The position numbers were made by a program, and so were the translations under genes. Under the pieces are notes generated by a model. It ran no database searches. It was not told where the DNA came from and worked only from the letters and a program-made list of their open reading frames with translations. A stretch of DNA of 20,170 bases from Tieghemiomyces parasiticus (Eukaryota > Kickxellomycota > Dimargaritomycetes > Dimargaritales > Dimargaritaceae): assembly GCA_027575765.1 (NCBI GenBank), contig JANBPT010000881.1, positions 1-20,170 of the forward strand, given 5' to 3'. This document shows positions 11,827-20,170 of this stretch, piece by piece (positions within the stretch are counted from its first letter, which is position 1; each line of letters opens with the position of its first letter).

Positions 11827-12355
11827 TTGATTGGACAGGTGGATGCTGCCTAGGAATCGCGGAAGGGCAATCATGTAAAGTTGACAGTGTGAACCCGGGA
11901 GCGGTTTTTGAATATCTGGCACTAAAATTAACGCCGACATGAATGCATCGGAAGGCCACATTGCCCCCCTTCTGTTTCTAAGCCAGCAGTCCTAGACCTT
12001 GAAGGCGAAGAGACCGCGATGACACCCACTCTTTTGTGTCTACTGGCATTTTTAGTAGCACCTCCTCATGCTGCGTAGAAACGTCGAATATTTCACTACC
12101 TTAGCGGACACTTCGCAACGTCTATTTCACTGTGCAATTCCATGGCCTATTACAACCATATGGACACTCAAAGGTTATGACCGCAGACAACGACTAAGAA
12201 CCCTGAAAGCCATGGCACCTCCTCGCAGGAAGTACCTCCAACTCGTAAACTAACCATTGGCCAGATCAGATTGATCATGGTTGCACACCAAGTCACGATG
12301 GCTCAATCGTCTCACCAATCAACCCAGAGACCCGACATAATACTTCCACTAGCTG

Positions 12356-12363
12356 TATATAAA
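12356..12363 (+). promoter_or_regulatory. Orphan TATA-box-like motif
   Basis: TATATAAA followed by an AT/pyrimidine-rich tract (about 12378-12415, ending TTTCTTCAAC) looks like a core promoter. The first ATG downstream (12449) opens only 18 codons and no gene is recognised beyond it. A T6 run lies at 12647-12652. It could be a chance motif, a promoter of a small RNA, or a remnant belonging to the neighbouring CpG-poor block. Confidence 0.25.
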
Positions 12364-12640
12364 CAACCCGATCGAATATTATTTACTTTATTTTTACTTA
12401 TCTTTCTTCAACGACAATAAGCCGACCCTTGAGTCTCTACCTACCACAATGCGGGGAACCTGTGAAATTCAATGTTTCCCTTATAGTGGCTTGACTTGGT
12501 GATAACCTAACTGGATGAGAAGCCGTTGTGGCCAACTAGCCCTGGCTACGTGATGCGTTGTCGAAATGGAATGAAGGATGCAGTCCTTGTCTTCAGTGGC
12601 ATTAGAAATGGAAAAGGCTGCTATGGTTACCTGAGACCCC

Positions 12641-14400
12641 AAGGGGTTTTTTATTGCAATCTGTGCATGGTTAGGTAAAAGTGGAAGATGAAGATAACAT
12701 TGCCAGGCTGGGTTTATTGGCTTATATAGCCAGGAAATGTGCGAGGGGTTGGGCCTTGGTGTGGGGTCTGGTAGTTAGTCATGAAGGGGTTTGCAAGTCA
12801 TTTGGTTTGACTAATTGTCAGTGCTACGGAGGTCGCGGTTGTTCCTGCAAGGCGTCTCTGTGGCTTGCAGGGTTTCTACGGACATTGGGTATTTTTTGGA
12901 TGCCAACAATAATCTATTATTATTATTAACCTTGAAGTGACATCGTCACTCTAGTCATATAACTGAGCACGTCATTACCAACCTTTGATGGTAGCCAGTC
13001 ATAACCTCCCCACTTGCTACCTATTTTTATTGTCTATTGACCTTGCAGCTTCTATAAAAATGACAATGGCTTGCACCTCTCAATGAAGGACAACAAGTAT
13101 ACATCGTTTTCTTTCTGATATTTCTCCCTAGTTTCCATTGAAATCTTTTACCACCCATCACATATTTTTGATACCAACCCTGGCTTTGACTCTGGAAGGT
13201 TTGTAGGAGGTCACGACTATAACTGGAAAACGTCTATAGCATGAAACTCTGTGGTGGAAGGTCCAGTCTCCCTAGCTGAGTCTCCTCCCCATGAGCGCAC
13301 GGTAATCACACAGCGGTGCTGGGGCTGGTGAAGGATCACCACACACCAAACCATTCAGTTGGGACCATTTACCCATTTGGCCAGAGCTGGTTGCTTTGCA
13401 AGAATGACCAGTTGGTATAAGACCTAGGGCCTCAACCCCTCCTCCTCGTTCTTTAAGCTTTAATCTATTTTCAAAACACACATGTTAGTTCATTATTGTA
13501 TCTAGCTGCCTGGTTTATCTTGTCTTGTTCTCTCCCGCCTCAGATGTCTTTTTAATACAATTCCTTAATCCATAAACCCTAAAAACGCCGTGGTTATATG
13601 CTGTGATTACTATAGGTGCACCATTGGGCTTGATTTATTTTTTGGCTCCCAAAAATTTAGCTGTGGTGTCATTACCATGCCCAGACCTATCACCATAACA
13701 TTCTTATGAGCTTGATGCTGATGGAGTCTTGTCTGCCAGTTTAATGAGATAGCGACTTGCAATACAGCAATATAGCTAAATATACCAAGTGGAATTGGTG
13801 CTGTCTTTGATCTATGAACCCATGGTCACTGGTTCCAAACATCAGAATTGAGCCATTGCTTGCACCTGACATGAACTTGATTGCTTGGCTGAAAAAATTA
13901 CTTTGAAGCATTGGTAATAAGTATGATTAATAATTTACCTTTTTACTAGTATCTATGAAATGAGTCTAAATAGCACCCCAGTCTGTTGGATGTATTAGAA
14001 GAAGGCATGTAGGACTGGTAGACTACAGCAGGTACATAATACTGTAGCCAAGGGTCTATCGCCCCCCCCACTCAGTCTTTGGCCTACAAGCTTACATTGG
14101 GTGACACCTTTCTGGTAGGATGGAGCTCACTGTGCTTTAGCCACTGGATGGCTTTCGATCTGAATCTGAAATATGGTGGCCACCTTACGTTTGATTCGGG
14201 TTAGGCAGGCACTTGATACTGCATTTGCAATCCAAAGTGGCCTGTGTTGAACCTCAAACTACACGAAGTAGTATCATTTCTACCACTTTTGTGTACATAA
14301 AAAAACACTATAGTAGTGACACCTGCTCCTCACTGGACAGGCCTTGCCTGTTGCCGTACAGCTCTGCAGTCCCTATTGCCTGCTAGTATGTAAATGTTTG
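12641..14400. other. CpG-depleted AT-rich block, possible decayed methylated insertion
   Basis: By hand count this 1.76 kb has about 25 CpG dinucleotides, with none over roughly 300 bases (about 13754-14060). The next 420 bases, 14401-14820, hold about 24. Sampled lines put GC at about 42%, so roughly 75-80 CpG would be expected. TpG and CpA are abundant. This is the usual scar of cytosine methylation followed by deamination, as seen in silenced repeats. The right edge near 14400 is sharp; the left is more gradual. No frame over 82 codons, transposase motif, terminal repeat or target-site duplication was recognised. A fast-evolving non-coding RNA locus or other AT-rich spacer is the alternative. 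Confidence 0.5.
12915..12928. repeat. (TAT)n microsatellite
   Basis: Short trinucleotide run in the CpG-poor block. Confidence 0.8.
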
Positions 14401-15727
14401 GTCCCCTAGGGGTTCGCGGCGCATAGTGATGCAGATCTGCATTCACAGGGATGGCGCTTCCTGTGGGACTGCCCTTTGGATTAGCCCATTGCTAGCGAAT
14501 AAGAAGGGCGGATGGTGTCTATGCGATGGGCAGACCATTGTTGGGGGGATAGAAGGTGGTGTCCATCGTAAGGTGGGAGGGGTTGCCCTCCACTTGGCGT
14601 GCACGACTGACCCACAACACTTGAACACCGCAATGCCTATTGCAGCAGTCTCTTCCATCGGTGGGGGTGGAAGGGTTTTTCGTTCACCTTCGTTGGTGGT
14701 CGGGGTCGCGGTGGCTGGGGTCTGTCGCAATAATCGACACCGTCCCTCTACCGTTTTAACGCCCAGGTCCAGACAACCCACGCCTCCACCACCACCCCCT
14801 TTCTGGCGCCCAGCTGCTGGCGAGGTGTAAGTGAGGCGGGAGGGTGGCACAGGAGTCCCAGCCACACAACGGCGCCCGGTGCCCCCTTTGTTCTCTGTCT
14901 GCTCTCTTTGTACGGTGGCCATATCCATGGTGGCCCCACACAACCCTGCCAAGGTGATCGATTTACCGTTAAGTGATGATCCGATAGCGGGGTGAATGGC
15001 CATGTCCGGCTCTGCCTTCACTCTCGCACGTCATGCCGGTGATGCCAATGATACGGACACATGAAGATTGTCTGGCATTCCTTAGCCCGGTGAGATAACC
15101 AACGGCTTCTCGCTCTCTCGCGAGGGTAGTGCAGCCCAACGGGACCCCGTACGGGCTTGTGGGAAATGATCCGGTTTCATCTAGCTCGGTCCACCCTTGC
15201 ATTTAGTCAGCTTGGGCAACCCAAGCCGCTTACTGTACCTCCTGATATACCTCGGTCGTGTGACGTCCCTAGCTCAGAGCTGATCTCTACCTACAGCCGG
15301 TCCATCTAGGCACGCCATTTTTCCTCCCTCCCACTTCTCCGCTTGCTTCCGTTTCGTTACAGCCGAGCCTGTCGCCTTTCCCCTGGAGCCAACGCCCTTC
15401 TCCTTCCCACCGTGTCTCGCTTGGGGTTTCCTTTGACCAGCCAACCCTCCCTTCTGCAACGGCTGGCCCTTTCCATTATATCAACTTGGCACCACCCTCC
15501 CCTGCTGATCCCCACCTGATAGCTTTCTACGTCTTCTCCCCCACCACACCACATTCTCCCACCTGGTCGTACAATCACATTTATCTTCCCCCTTCCTATC
15601 CGTATTAACCTTACCATTGCTCTTGGTCGCCTCTGTTTTACCTTCCCTGGCCAGCAGCCCTCTGTGAAAGGTGCATTTATCCAGCCGCCAAAAAAGAGGC
15701 CAGAACTAGCTAATCTAGTCGATAGCA
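14401..15727. promoter_or_regulatory. Upstream region and pyrimidine-rich leader of the Mei2-like gene
   Basis: GC-rich, CpG-rich DNA follows the CpG-poor block. From about 15285 to 15660 the plus strand is strongly C/T-rich, like the region ahead of the Zn2Cys6 gene, and probably contains the promoter and 5' leader of the Mei2-like gene. Overlapping frames on both strands at 14426-15021 (134 and 192 codons) are Pro/Gly/Thr-rich with no domain; the 192-codon one begins only with GTG, its first ATG being at 15003 (minus). I do not regard either as established. Confidence 0.4.
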
Positions 15728-18700
15728 ATGAATCGTCGTCCTTACTCAGATTCGGGACCTCGCCATCAGCCCTATCCGTCACGAAGCGGGTACCATCAGG
15801 GTCCGAGTGGTCGTGGCCGTGGCACTGGTCGCCGCGAGGACAATGATTTCTATGGCGGCGGCCCGTCCAATTATCGTGATGATCACACGAACCGCCACAA
15901 TCCTGATGGCCGCACCGACAGCCGTCACACCTACCACTCATCTTCACATTCAGGTAGGTGTACATACAAGGAATATTCATAAGTGTGGAGCGAGGTGCGT
16001 ACATACAGTTAAGCGCCTCGCCCGCACCAGTAGTTAGACTGTCCATGCTTGGTGGCACCCTTCCAAGCATACCCGCAGCCAACGACCCGCTTCGTCCTGT
16101 GGCCTAACCCCTGTTCTTCCACCCGCCTTTCCCACCACAGGTAAATAACTTTGTAGGGATTGCTGTTTTGCAGGTATTACGAGGGTCTAGATGCAACTAG
16201 CACACATTTTTCTACGACATTTCATCCGAGATTGGCTTGATAGTATACAGTGAAGGGGCGCACCCGAGGGGAGAAAAGCGAGAGCCAAAGAGCGTTGTAC
16301 AGAACAGACCCGATTCAGCAGCGTCCGCAGTAGCGTTAAAGTCGTACCGCCCCACTCAAGGAGGGGTGGAAATGTAGGCGGGTTTGTTTTGTCCTGCCTC
16401 ACCACAGGCCGTCTCAGTCGGTCATTACAGATTCCACAGAGCCTGGGGCGCCAAACAGAGAAGGGAGGTTGGGTCGGGTACACGTGAAACCTTTGTGCGC
16501 GTTTGTGTGTTGCCACTACGGCCGGGTGCATGAGGATTAGGCAGGGGTGATGAGCCCATGTCGGAAGACGGGCCAAAGCGAAATACCCTCTGTTGGCAGA
16601 TACGGGCCCGCACTGCACGGCACAGATCAACGTGTGCCTATGCCGCAGTTGCTGTCGCCCGGCCGATTCAGGTCTATGCTTCTCCTTGTCGGCCGCACAC
16701 GACGGTCCGACTGACCCATCCAACAGCCATACGCCTCCTCCCGCCCTCTCCCAAGGTTGCCCCTTTGCTGATATTCGCCTATACGTTGCCAAAAGTTACG
16801 GACAGACGAGCTTCCTACACTACTACCCAATTATTTACCGATCGTCTAGCCATGTGCAGGTTTTACTTGGCGCCTTTTGCCCTATTGGGCGACCGATCAG
16901 GGGCGTATGAAGTCGCTTTAGAACACCAATCCCTGGCCTGGATGGGTGGGTGCCAGGGATCGGCGATTGACCTTGTGGCCCCCTCGCCGTGGAAATATTG
17001 GCTATGCCACCCAGATAGAACTATCTTTATTTTGTTTATACTGACACTATGTGCACCCGCTGTTGTGTTCTCACATGTGCTATTCCACGACCTCGTAAAT
17101 CGGTGACCTCTGGTATCGGTCCAACTCCACGGCTGCCTCAACCCCCGGGTTGCTCGTAACACTTTACTTGACACCCTTGTCCCAATGGGAAAATTGTAGG
17201 CGGTCAACATGGTCCGGGCAACGACTACCGCGATCGGCCCCATCGCGGCCACGACTCGCGTAATAAGATGCGGGCCCAACCCGTGCGTACCCTGTTTATT
17301 CGTTTCAATAAGGTAAACTACCAAGCGACCCGACTGTTGCAGTCTCGGTTGAAAATGATTGCAAAGGCTCATAGGAGGGAGGGAGGAGCACTCCACCTCC
17401 CCTGTGCGGCGTGCAATTGAATTCAGGCTGCCCTGTGTAGTGAACACAAATGTATTAGGTACCTCGTTCGGATACCATCCTAATGGGGAGGAGCGGAGGA
17501 AGGGAGAATATCCGGCGATGGGCACTTCCGAACGAAATCACATCCTTAAGTCGGTTCATAGTAGACTAACACACAGCTCGCGCGGCCATCCTGCCGTTTG
17601 ATCTCCACCCTGCCACAGCACGGGCTCACCCGCCGCCACCTCGACCCTCATTTTAGGGAATTCGGCGACATCTCAAATACCTGCGATTTTATCTCCACTC
17701 GCGGCATCATGTTCTATTCCTATGTAAGTAGTGGGCCAAGGACCTAATCCGGATCAACACAACTATCGCGTGCGGGGATTTCGCTTCCTGATTTGCCCGC
17801 ACGACCAACTAACGCTCCCCGTTTACTCGGCCGTGCCCTACCCAATTCAGTATGACATTCGCGCCGCCACTCGGGCGCTTGAGGAAATGAACGGCAGAGT
17901 AATTGACGGTGTCAGGGTAAGCAGGATCATATATACGGTTAAATTGGAGTTCTTTCGCTATGTGATAGGACGGCTCACATGGTGGCCTGGATACGGTCTT
18001 TCAGAAATCTCAATTTAGTTACCCACCTTCGCTGACAAATTGACCATGCTCTCCTCCTTCCCTGTACATCCTTTCATAACTCACCAGCTCGATATCCGAT
18101 TCTCCCTCCCAAAGGATGCCCGCGCCCTCCACGAAATCTGTGAGCGCGCGGATAACCAAGTAAGTATACATAGCCTGTACACCGACAGAGCTGGAGAACT
18201 CCTCATCGGCCTCCCGATGCGCAATATGTGCGCGACGGAGCGATCCATCGTTCCTTGGCTATAACTAGTTGACCATTTCCTCTTTTCTCCGCGCACCTCA
18301 CACTACAGGGCACTATTTTGGTGACGGTCCGTGACGACAGCAGGCGCGTCAACGATGAAGAGCTCGGAAATTTCCTATCTCGATATGGCGAAATCTGTGC
18401 CATCCGGGCCTTCCGCGAAAATGACAGGTAAGCCGAGCAAATGGGAGAGTTGAGTAATCGCAGTTATTAACCAACGGCATTGCCGTTGGTTAATATCCCC
18501 AGTGCAAATGTCGAATTACTTCGACCCAACGGCCAACACGCTAACGTACTAACCTACTTGACCCACCCGCTTGCCAATGGAACCTACCGTCTGGTTTCTC
18601 CAGGCAACGCATTGTAGAGTTCTACGACAGCCGGGACTGCCTCAGGGCCCACGACCAATGCAAGGGCGCCCCGTACAACCAGGGAACTTTGGACATGCGA

Positions 18701-20170
18701 CTACTTTGGGACCAAGCCACAAGGTAAGTGCATTCACCCATCCCATGGTTATTGACGATTACCCTCTAGGCCCAAGATGAAGTTCTGGCTATCCATTCCG
18801 TCCATTTGATGGACCACAGTTGCCGCTCGATGGTATGGTGTATACACATCTTAACGCCTACTATCTTACAATCGCATTGTGTCTACAACTACGCCTACTT
18901 TCAGATCAATGGCACTTAACATCCAGGATTCCCACAATGAAGACCGCAACGGCCGTGACCGCCACGGTTCGCGCGCCGAGGAGCCGAGCTACCGTCACCG
19001 CAACCACGAGTACGAACGGAATCGGGACGACCACCGTGGCCATACCCACCACAGCTATTCACATACCGAGCCCTACCAGCCGACTCCGGCCGCCAACGCC
19101 AACGCGATTCCCCTGCCGCCCGCTCCAGCGCCCGTGGCGCCACCACAACCGACGGCGGCTGCTACCCTGAGTACGACGAATGGCCCTGATCCGGCCACCG
19201 CCATCAGCGCCGACCGACTGGCCCAGGCCCAACAGGCCCAGCATATCCTGAGCATGCTAGCCCTCCACTCCCAGGCTAATGGCCTCGCGCCCCCCCCTGG
19301 GGTGACCCCACCAGCACCGCTACCGCTAATGACCCAACCACCAGTCGGTGTGATGCCAAACCACTCGCTTCTGACTCAGGCGGCGCCGGCTGGCGACCCA
19401 ATGGCACTTATTGTGTCAATTTTGCAAAAAGTCAACGAAGAACAACAGCAACAGAAACCACAGTACCAACCTCAACCACAGCCGCAACATAATCAATACC
19501 AACAACCGCCATACCCGCCGTCAGTCCCGTACCCACAGCTGGCCCAGCCGGTATCCTACCAAAGTGTACCGCCCCATCAGCAGCAGCAGCAACCGTGGTT
19601 TAGCCATCCGACTCCGTATTCGGCTGCCATCTCGGCGGCCACTTCTACCCCCTTCTCAGCAGCGACGACGACGAAGGCCAGTACTCCCCCACCACCATCC
19701 GCCACGCAGTGGGCTAATCCGCCCACTGGGTTAGTTCAGGTTATGTCCTCTGGGGTATGGTCGCCGACCCAAGCACCTTCGACGTCTACCTGCAACTCCA
19801 GTGGCAGTACCACTGCTCCCCCACCCACGACCACCACCACCTCCGCCGCCACCGCCGCCCAGACCCACCCGGGTTCGGCGGCGTCCGACCCACGGCTAGT
19901 CGCTGGTCTCAAATCATCACCACGTACCGCAGCCGTGCCGGCAGCAGTCCCTAATGAGGGCGCTGGTCTGTCTGTGGAAACGGGGCCCCCTCCACATACC
20001 GCTCAGCGAGACGTTGAGACAGCTGTCCAAAACCACGGTACGGTGAGCGAAGCTGTCCCCGCCAACCTGCCTACCCCATCCCCGGTGTCGCTTTTCTATA
20101 ACCCCATTACAGCCCGCGCCCAGGAATCCACCTCAGTTCCTTATGCGACCGATGATCCGTTCCATGTCAG
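15728..20170 (+). CDS. Mei2-like RNA-binding protein, eight exons, 3' end outside the window
   Basis: Exons: 15728-15953, 17200-17312, 17619-17723, 17851-17916, 18088-18159, 18309-18427, 18604-18723 and 18905-20170 (open at the edge); at least 695 residues. All junctions are in phase, with donors GTAGGT, GTAAAC, GTAAGT, GTAAGC; TACTAAC branch sites occur (18547-18553). ATG 15728 follows an in-frame TAG 12 bases upstream. Mei2 proteins bind RNA; fission yeast Mei2 drives entry into meiosis with meiRNA. Residues 1-102 are R/G/Y/H/D-rich and disordered. RRM1 (about 104-178) has RNP2 TLFIRF and RNP1-like RGIMFYSY, then YDIRAATRALEEMNG. The family-diagnostic LDIRFSLPKD joins it to NQGTILVTV, which opens RRM2 (about 193-272; YGEICAIR, RIVEFYDSRDCLRA, LDMRLLWDQ). 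Exon 8 encodes a disordered linker with Q-, P- and T-rich runs. The third, C-terminal RRM that defines the family is not reached. The gene's exons 2-7 are 66-120 nt, so no long frame reveals it. Exon 1 is slightly less certain because intron 1 is 1246 nt. Confidence 0.88.
15954..17199 (+). other. Long intron 1 of the Mei2-like gene
   Basis: At 1246 nt this is far longer than the other introns of the window (121-332 nt). The donor is TCAG|GTAGGT and the acceptor AAATTGTAG|GC; phases agree and rebuild a glycine codon between two similar R/H/D/Y-rich segments. Two tracts ending in CAG are followed directly by GTAAAT (16140|16141) and GTATTA (16173|16174). Overlapping frames of 201 (minus) and 182 (plus, ATG 16558) codons lie inside; neither has a known domain. 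An unrecognised exon or alternative first exon cannot be excluded. Confidence 0.6.
18465..18495. repeat. Perfect 31-nt palindrome in intron 6 of the Mei2-like gene
   Basis: Two 15-nt arms (TATTAACCAACGGCA and its exact reverse complement) flank a single central T. It starts 37 nt after the donor at 18428 and ends about 50 nt before the TACTAAC branch site at 18547. In RNA it would fold to a hairpin of about 13-14 pairs with a minimal loop; in DNA it is a near-contiguous inverted repeat. Confidence 0.95.
19435..19595 (+). repeat. Gln/Pro-rich coding repeat in the Mei2-like linker
   Basis: CAA/CAG/CCA/CCG-rich coding stretch in exon 8 giving EEQQQQKPQYQPQPQPQ and, further on, HQQQQQPW. It is a compositionally biased, prion-like segment between the tandem RRMs and the expected C-terminal RRM. 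Mixed CAA/CAG usage suggests selection on the protein rather than a pure microsatellite. Confidence 0.75.

Larger units (their letters stand above)
11256..12640. other. Spacer downstream of the Zn2Cys6 gene
   Basis: This holds the 3' untranslated region of the Zn2Cys6 gene (T-rich stretch near 11300 and an A-rich TATAAATTAAAAAA stretch near 11380-11395, plausible poly(A)-signal context) and then apparently non-coding DNA. Frames reach only 111 codons (11626-11961, minus) and match nothing I recognise. CpG density is moderate to high at first and falls towards 12600. Confidence 0.5.

Noticed and set aside
13750..13914. 52-codon minus-strand ATG frame in the CpG-poor block, considered as a transposase remnant
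   Set aside because: Too short, and no catalytic or DNA-binding motif could be recognised with confidence.
14396..14412. CCCCTAGGGG palindrome at the right edge of the CpG-poor block as an element terminus
   Set aside because: No matching copy was seen at the left edge and no target-site duplication could be found.
14443..15021. 192-codon minus-strand frame overlapping a 134-codon plus-strand frame
   Set aside because: Low-complexity Pro/Gly/Thr-rich, no domain, opens with GTG, and GC-rich DNA is open on both strands here. Plausible by chance.
15357..16082. 241-codon minus-strand frame rich in Cys/His/Gly/Asp
   Set aside because: It is the mirror of Mei2-like exon 1, whose RGG/His-rich codons read as Cys/Gly/His/Asp on the other strand; the exon itself is supported by splicing into RRM exons.
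16558..17106. 182-codon plus-strand frame inside Mei2-like intron 1, with a hydrophobic segment near its end
   Set aside because: No family resemblance, overlaps another frame on the opposite strand, and one such frame per 20 kb is not far from chance expectation.
16863..17525. 220-codon minus-strand frame
   Set aside because: Runs across Mei2-like exon 2 and parts of introns 1 and 2; no recognisable domain.

Overview
The window looks like nuclear DNA of a fungus. The evidence is a Zn2Cys6 (Gal4-type) transcription factor, a class essentially confined to fungi and close relatives, together with short spliceosomal introns (mostly 120-330 nt, donors GTAAGT/GTAGGT, some TACTAAC-like branch sites), a RAD51D-type recombination gene (lost in budding yeast) and a Mei2-family RNA-binding protein. 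Spacers are long and GC-rich. I lean towards an early-diverging lineage such as Zoopagomycota/Kickxellomycotina, but that is inference. There are no rRNA or confident tRNA genes, no CRISPR array, no bacterial-type operon and no recognisable intact mobile element.

Three genes can be supported, and two of them become visible only after splicing. (1) Minus strand, 3098 down to 1471: a RAD51D-like RecA-fold protein in three exons, with arginine in place of the Walker A lysine. (2) Plus strand, 6709-11255: a 1404-residue Zn2Cys6 factor in two exons, with a fungal-specific transcription factor (middle homology) domain and a very long low-complexity C-terminal half. (3) Plus strand, 15728 to beyond the right edge: a Mei2-like protein in at least eight exons. 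It has an RG-rich N-terminus, two tandem RRMs and a Q/P/T-rich linker; the family's hallmark third RRM should lie outside the window.

The spacers are: 1-1470, no supported gene; 3099-6708, a divergent intergenic region whose purine/pyrimidine skew flips near 4.8-5.0 kb, consistent with two promoters facing away from each other; 11256-15727, 4.5 kb containing an orphan TATA-like motif, a 1.8 kb strongly CpG-depleted AT-rich block (12641-14400) that looks like a decayed, once-methylated insertion, and a pyrimidine-rich leader before the Mei2-like gene.

The three genes have no evident pathway in common. RAD51D (homologous recombination) and Mei2 (meiotic RNA control in fission yeast) both touch meiosis and genome maintenance, but they are 12.6 kb apart and nothing in the sequence shows that they are linked. 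The most unusual signals are the CpG-depleted block, the Walker A lysine-to-arginine change, a perfect 31-nt palindrome inside an intron of the Mei2-like gene, and two back-to-back acceptor/donor (AG|GT) sites in that gene's 1.25 kb first intron. I found no convincing multi-gene novel system.
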